Of a DNA stretch of 14,626 bases, positions 12,847 to 14,626 are shown in pieces. The position numbers were made by a program, and so were the translations under genes. Positions within the stretch are counted from its first letter, which is position 1. Every line of letters starts with the position of its first letter. Source of the DNA: an uncultured Mesorhizobium sp. (GTDB lineage: Bacteria > Pseudomonadota > Alphaproteobacteria > Rhizobiales > Rhizobiaceae); NCBI GenBank assembly GCA_950071955.1, contig CATMOC010000027.1, positions 1 to 14,626 of the forward strand, in the 5' to 3' direction. Under the pieces are notes generated by a model, which did not search any database, had not been told where the DNA came from, and saw nothing but the letters and a program-made list of their open reading frames with translations.

Positions 12847-13986
12847 TCAGTACGCTGCCCCGAGCAGCTGCATCATGCCGTTTTCGTCAAACGGCCGGAT
12901 GTTGGTGGCGACCCTCGGGTTCCTCATTGCCGCGTCCGCGACTGTCGCGAGTTGCTCCTCGCGCACGCCGGCGTCGCGCAGACGCGTGGGCATGCCGAGA
13001 TCGCGCACGAGATCGCTCACGAAATCCGCCAGTAGCCGGCCCCCGCTTCCCATCGCCTCGGCCAGGACCGCCTGGCGTTGGGCATCGACCGCCGCGTTGT
13101 AGCGCAGCACGTGCGGCAGCATGATGCAGGAGGTGACGCCGTGCGTCATGCCGGTGACCGCGCTCAGGCCGTGGCCGATGCCATGGCTGGCACCGTGCGA
13201 GACGCCGACCGTCGCACCCTGGATCGACATCCAGGCGCCGATCTGGCAGTCGAGGCGAGCCTCGCGGTCTTCGGGATCGCTCTTCGTGCGCGGCAGCGCG
13301 CGGGCGAGCTTGCGGGCGGCGTAGAGCGCCGTCGCGTCGGAGAAGGGCGTCGGGCTTTTCGCGCACCAGGTCTCGATCGCATGGTCGAGCGCGCGCATTC
13401 CGGTCGACAGCCACAAGTCGGGTGGGGTCGCAATCGTGACCTCCGGGTCGAGGATCACGGCGTCCGGCGCAAGGTCGGGATGATGGAAGGCGTCCTTCAC
13501 CCCGCTCCGCTCGTCGGTGATGCCCGCGAACTGCGTGAATTCCGCCGCAGAAAGTGTCGTCGGCAGGGAGATGAGGTATGGCCTGGGCGTCGCCGCCGTG
13601 GTGGTTCGTTTCAGCCGGTCCATGTCGGCGGCGTCGCGCACGTTGTTGGTGACGCTGATGCGCGCCGCCTTCACCGCTTCCACGACCGAGCCCCCGCCCA
13701 ACGCGACGACCGCTTCCACGCCCTTGCTGCGTAGCGCCTCCGCGATGCGGATGACGTCCTCGCGCGGCGAATTCGCGCGCACGCCCGACACGACGTTCGT
13801 GCAGGCGTCGCCCATCGCCGCGACGATCTCGTCAGCGAGGCCGCCGGGGCGGGACAGCGACGTGTTGGTGACGAGCACGGCCGTCGTCACCCAGAATTCC
13901 TTCATGGCTTCGCGAAGCGCCTCCGCGGCCGGCTTGCCGTAGAAGACGGCCTGTCGCGAAGGCGGCTGAAACCGGCCTGTCAGCAT
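12847..13986 (-). CDS. Iron-type alcohol dehydrogenase family, maleylacetate-reductase-like
   Basis: This 379-residue protein belongs to the group III (iron-dependent type) alcohol dehydrogenases, a family that includes maleylacetate reductases. The NAD loop GGGS is at 97-100 (followed by VVE rather than the usual xxD), and LPTTLSAAEFTQFAGIT (141-157) resembles maleylacetate reductases. The metal-binding region keeps His202 (LDHAIE), His268, His272 and His282 at the expected spacing, as in FucO. The FucO metal-ligand Asp position is Arg198 (GMRALDH), so ordinary Fe or Zn binding may be altered or absent. The ATG at 13986 has AAGGA 7 bases upstream. It lies 75 bases downstream of a P450 on the same strand. 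Maleylacetate reduction would imply a hydroxyquinol-type route, but no ring-cleavage dioxygenase is in the window, so the substrate stays open. Confidence 0.88.
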   Translation of the reverse strand: MLTGRFQPPSRQAVFYGKPAAEALREAMKEFWVTTAVLVTNTSLSRPGGLADEIVAAMGDACTNVVSGVRANSPREDVIRIAEALRSKGVEAVVALGGGSVVEAVKAARISVTNNVRDAADMDRLKRTTTAATPRPYLISLPTTLSAAEFTQFAGITDERSGVKDAFHHPDLAPDAVILDPEVTIATPPDLWLSTGMRALDHAIETWCAKSPTPFSDATALYAARKLARALPRTKSDPEDREARLDCQIGAWMSIQGATVGVSHGASHGIGHGLSAVTGMTHGVTSCIMLPHVLRYNAAVDAQRQAVLAEAMGSGGRLLADFVSDLVRDLGMPTRLRDAGVREEQLATVADAAMRNPRVATNIRPFDENGMMQLLGAAY

Positions 13987-14061
13987 GGGTAATTCCTTCC
14001 AAGTGTTGTCGGGGACCCGAGGTCCCGTTCGGTGATGCCGCGGCGATCCCGTGCGTCGCCG
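13987..14061. other. P450-FeADH spacer with 6-bp inverted repeat
   Basis: The 75-base spacer carries GGGACC-CGA-GGTCCC (14012-14026), a compact 6-bp inverted repeat about 25 bases before the Fe-ADH start. It shares the GGGAC/GTCCC words with the operator-like motif, but in everted order and with a 3-base spacer. It may be only an RNA hairpin or a degenerate relative. Confidence 0.3.
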
Positions 14062-14626
14062 TCAGGCGTCGAGGTCGACCCACAAGGCCTTCGGGACCCG
14101 GAAGGCGAAAGCCGGCTGGTAGTCGACGGTCTGGCCCGGCGCGAGGCGCATCCGGGGATAGCGTTTCACCATCTCCTCCAGCATGATCTTCATCTCCAGC
14201 CGGGCGAGCGGCGCCCCCAGGCACACGTGAATGCCGTTGCCGAAGGTCAGATGCCTGCGGCTGTTCGGCCGATCGAGCCGGAAGCGGTCGGCGTCCTCGA
14301 ACTGCGACTCGTCCCGGTTGGCGGAGGTGAAGGAGATGAGCAGGTTGGAGCCCGCGGGAATTTTCACACCCGCGATCTCGACGTCGCATTTGGTCCGGCG
14401 GCGCCAGTTGACCACGGCCCCGTACAGGCGCAGCGATTCCTCCACGGCATTCGGGATGAGCGACGGATCGCGGCAGATCGCCTCCCAGTTCTCGCGATCG
14501 CCGAGCAGGGCGTTAAGCGCGTTGGTCGTCTGGCTCGTGGTCGTCTCGTGCCCGGCGAAGAGGAGGCCGAACGCGGCCGAGTTGATCTCGTTGATGGTCA
14601 GGACGCCGTCGTCGCCACCCTTGAGG
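14062..14626 (-). CDS. Cytochrome P450, C-terminal part (runs off right edge)
   Basis: These are the last 187 residues of a second bacterial P450; the frame is open to the right edge, so the N-terminal half (roughly 210-230 residues by family size) is missing. Visible landmarks in order: helix I LLFAGHETTTS with the Glu-Thr pair usual in many bacterial P450s, ExxR in AVEESLRLYG, the RRTKCDVEIAGVKIPAG strand region, TSANRDESQFEDADRFRLDR, and the haem loop FGNGIHVCLGAPLARLE with the cysteine ligand. It is clearly different from the P450 at 4020 (AGHETTT against GGGVDST in helix I), so the two are not recent duplicates. It is upstream of, and probably co-transcribed with, the Fe-ADH gene. It could share the flavoprotein reductase at 7545. 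I cannot place it in a subfamily. Confidence 0.92.
   Translation of the reverse strand, partial: LKGGDDGVLTINEINSAAFGLLFAGHETTTSQTTNALNALLGDRENWEAICRDPSLIPNAVEESLRLYGAVVNWRRRTKCDVEIAGVKIPAGSNLLISFTSANRDESQFEDADRFRLDRPNSRRHLTFGNGIHVCLGAPLARLEMKIMLEEMVKRYPRMRLAPGQTVDYQPAFAFRVPKALWVDLDA

Noticed and set aside
14011..14027. A sixth operator copy upstream of the Fe-ADH gene
   Set aside because: The GGGACC/GGTCCC repeat has everted half-sites and a 3-base spacer, so it does not fit TGTCCCC-N6-GGGGACA; it is listed only as a spacer feature.
1..14626. CRISPR array, tRNA, insertion sequence or phage genes
   Set aside because: I saw no regularly spaced direct repeats, no tRNA-like cloverleaf and no transposase, integrase or phage-like protein on either strand.

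Overview
The window is high-GC DNA with dense, short-spaced genes, good Shine-Dalgarno sites and a tripartite TRAP transporter. Together with the protein flavour (a CYP199-like P450, a putidaredoxin-reductase-type flavoprotein, SnoaL-like, NIPSNAP and DUF3237 proteins) this suggests an alphaproteobacterium, perhaps of the Rhizobiales or a relative. That placement is inference from gene content; there is no rRNA or other phylogenetic marker. I see no mobile element, tRNA or CRISPR array.

Layout: (1) Bases 1-1157, minus strand: a WrbA-type flavodoxin-like quinone reductase followed by the first 143 codons of an MFS transporter that runs off the left edge. (2) Bases 1366-10783, plus strand: a long array in the order SnoaL-like protein, SDR dehydrogenase, TRAP binding protein (dctP-type), cytochrome P450, TRAP small and large permeases (dctQ- and dctM-type), ferredoxin reductase, a second SnoaL-like protein, and two tandem NIPSNAP-like paralogues. 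(3) Bases 10810-12100, minus strand: an SDR dehydrogenase and a third SnoaL-like protein. (4) Bases 12346-12810, plus strand: a DUF3237 protein. (5) Bases 12847-14626, minus strand: the C-terminal part of a second P450 (entering from the right edge) and an iron-type alcohol dehydrogenase resembling maleylacetate reductases.

Taken together this looks like part of a catabolic island for an organic, probably carboxylated and possibly aromatic or alicyclic compound. TRAP and MFS proteins would move it. P450s fed by the flavoprotein reductase would hydroxylate or O-dealkylate it. Two SDRs and the Fe-ADH-type enzyme would handle alcohol/ketone steps, and WrbA could reduce a quinone. The small barrel-fold proteins (three SnoaL-like, two NIPSNAP-like, one DUF3237) are candidates for cofactor-free isomerase, lyase or dehydratase steps. 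The substrate cannot be named from the sequence. No ring-cleavage enzyme, CoA ligase, [2Fe-2S] ferredoxin or regulator lies in the window, so the cluster continues beyond it or is incomplete.

The most interesting non-coding signal is a recurring inverted repeat, about TGTCCCC-N6-GGGGACA, in five intergenic gaps in front of different transcription units. It looks like the operator of one unidentified regulator and would tie the modules into one regulon. The other notable feature is the P450 gene placed inside the TRAP set, between the binding-protein gene and the two permease genes, with two strong stem-loops in the dctP-P450 gap.
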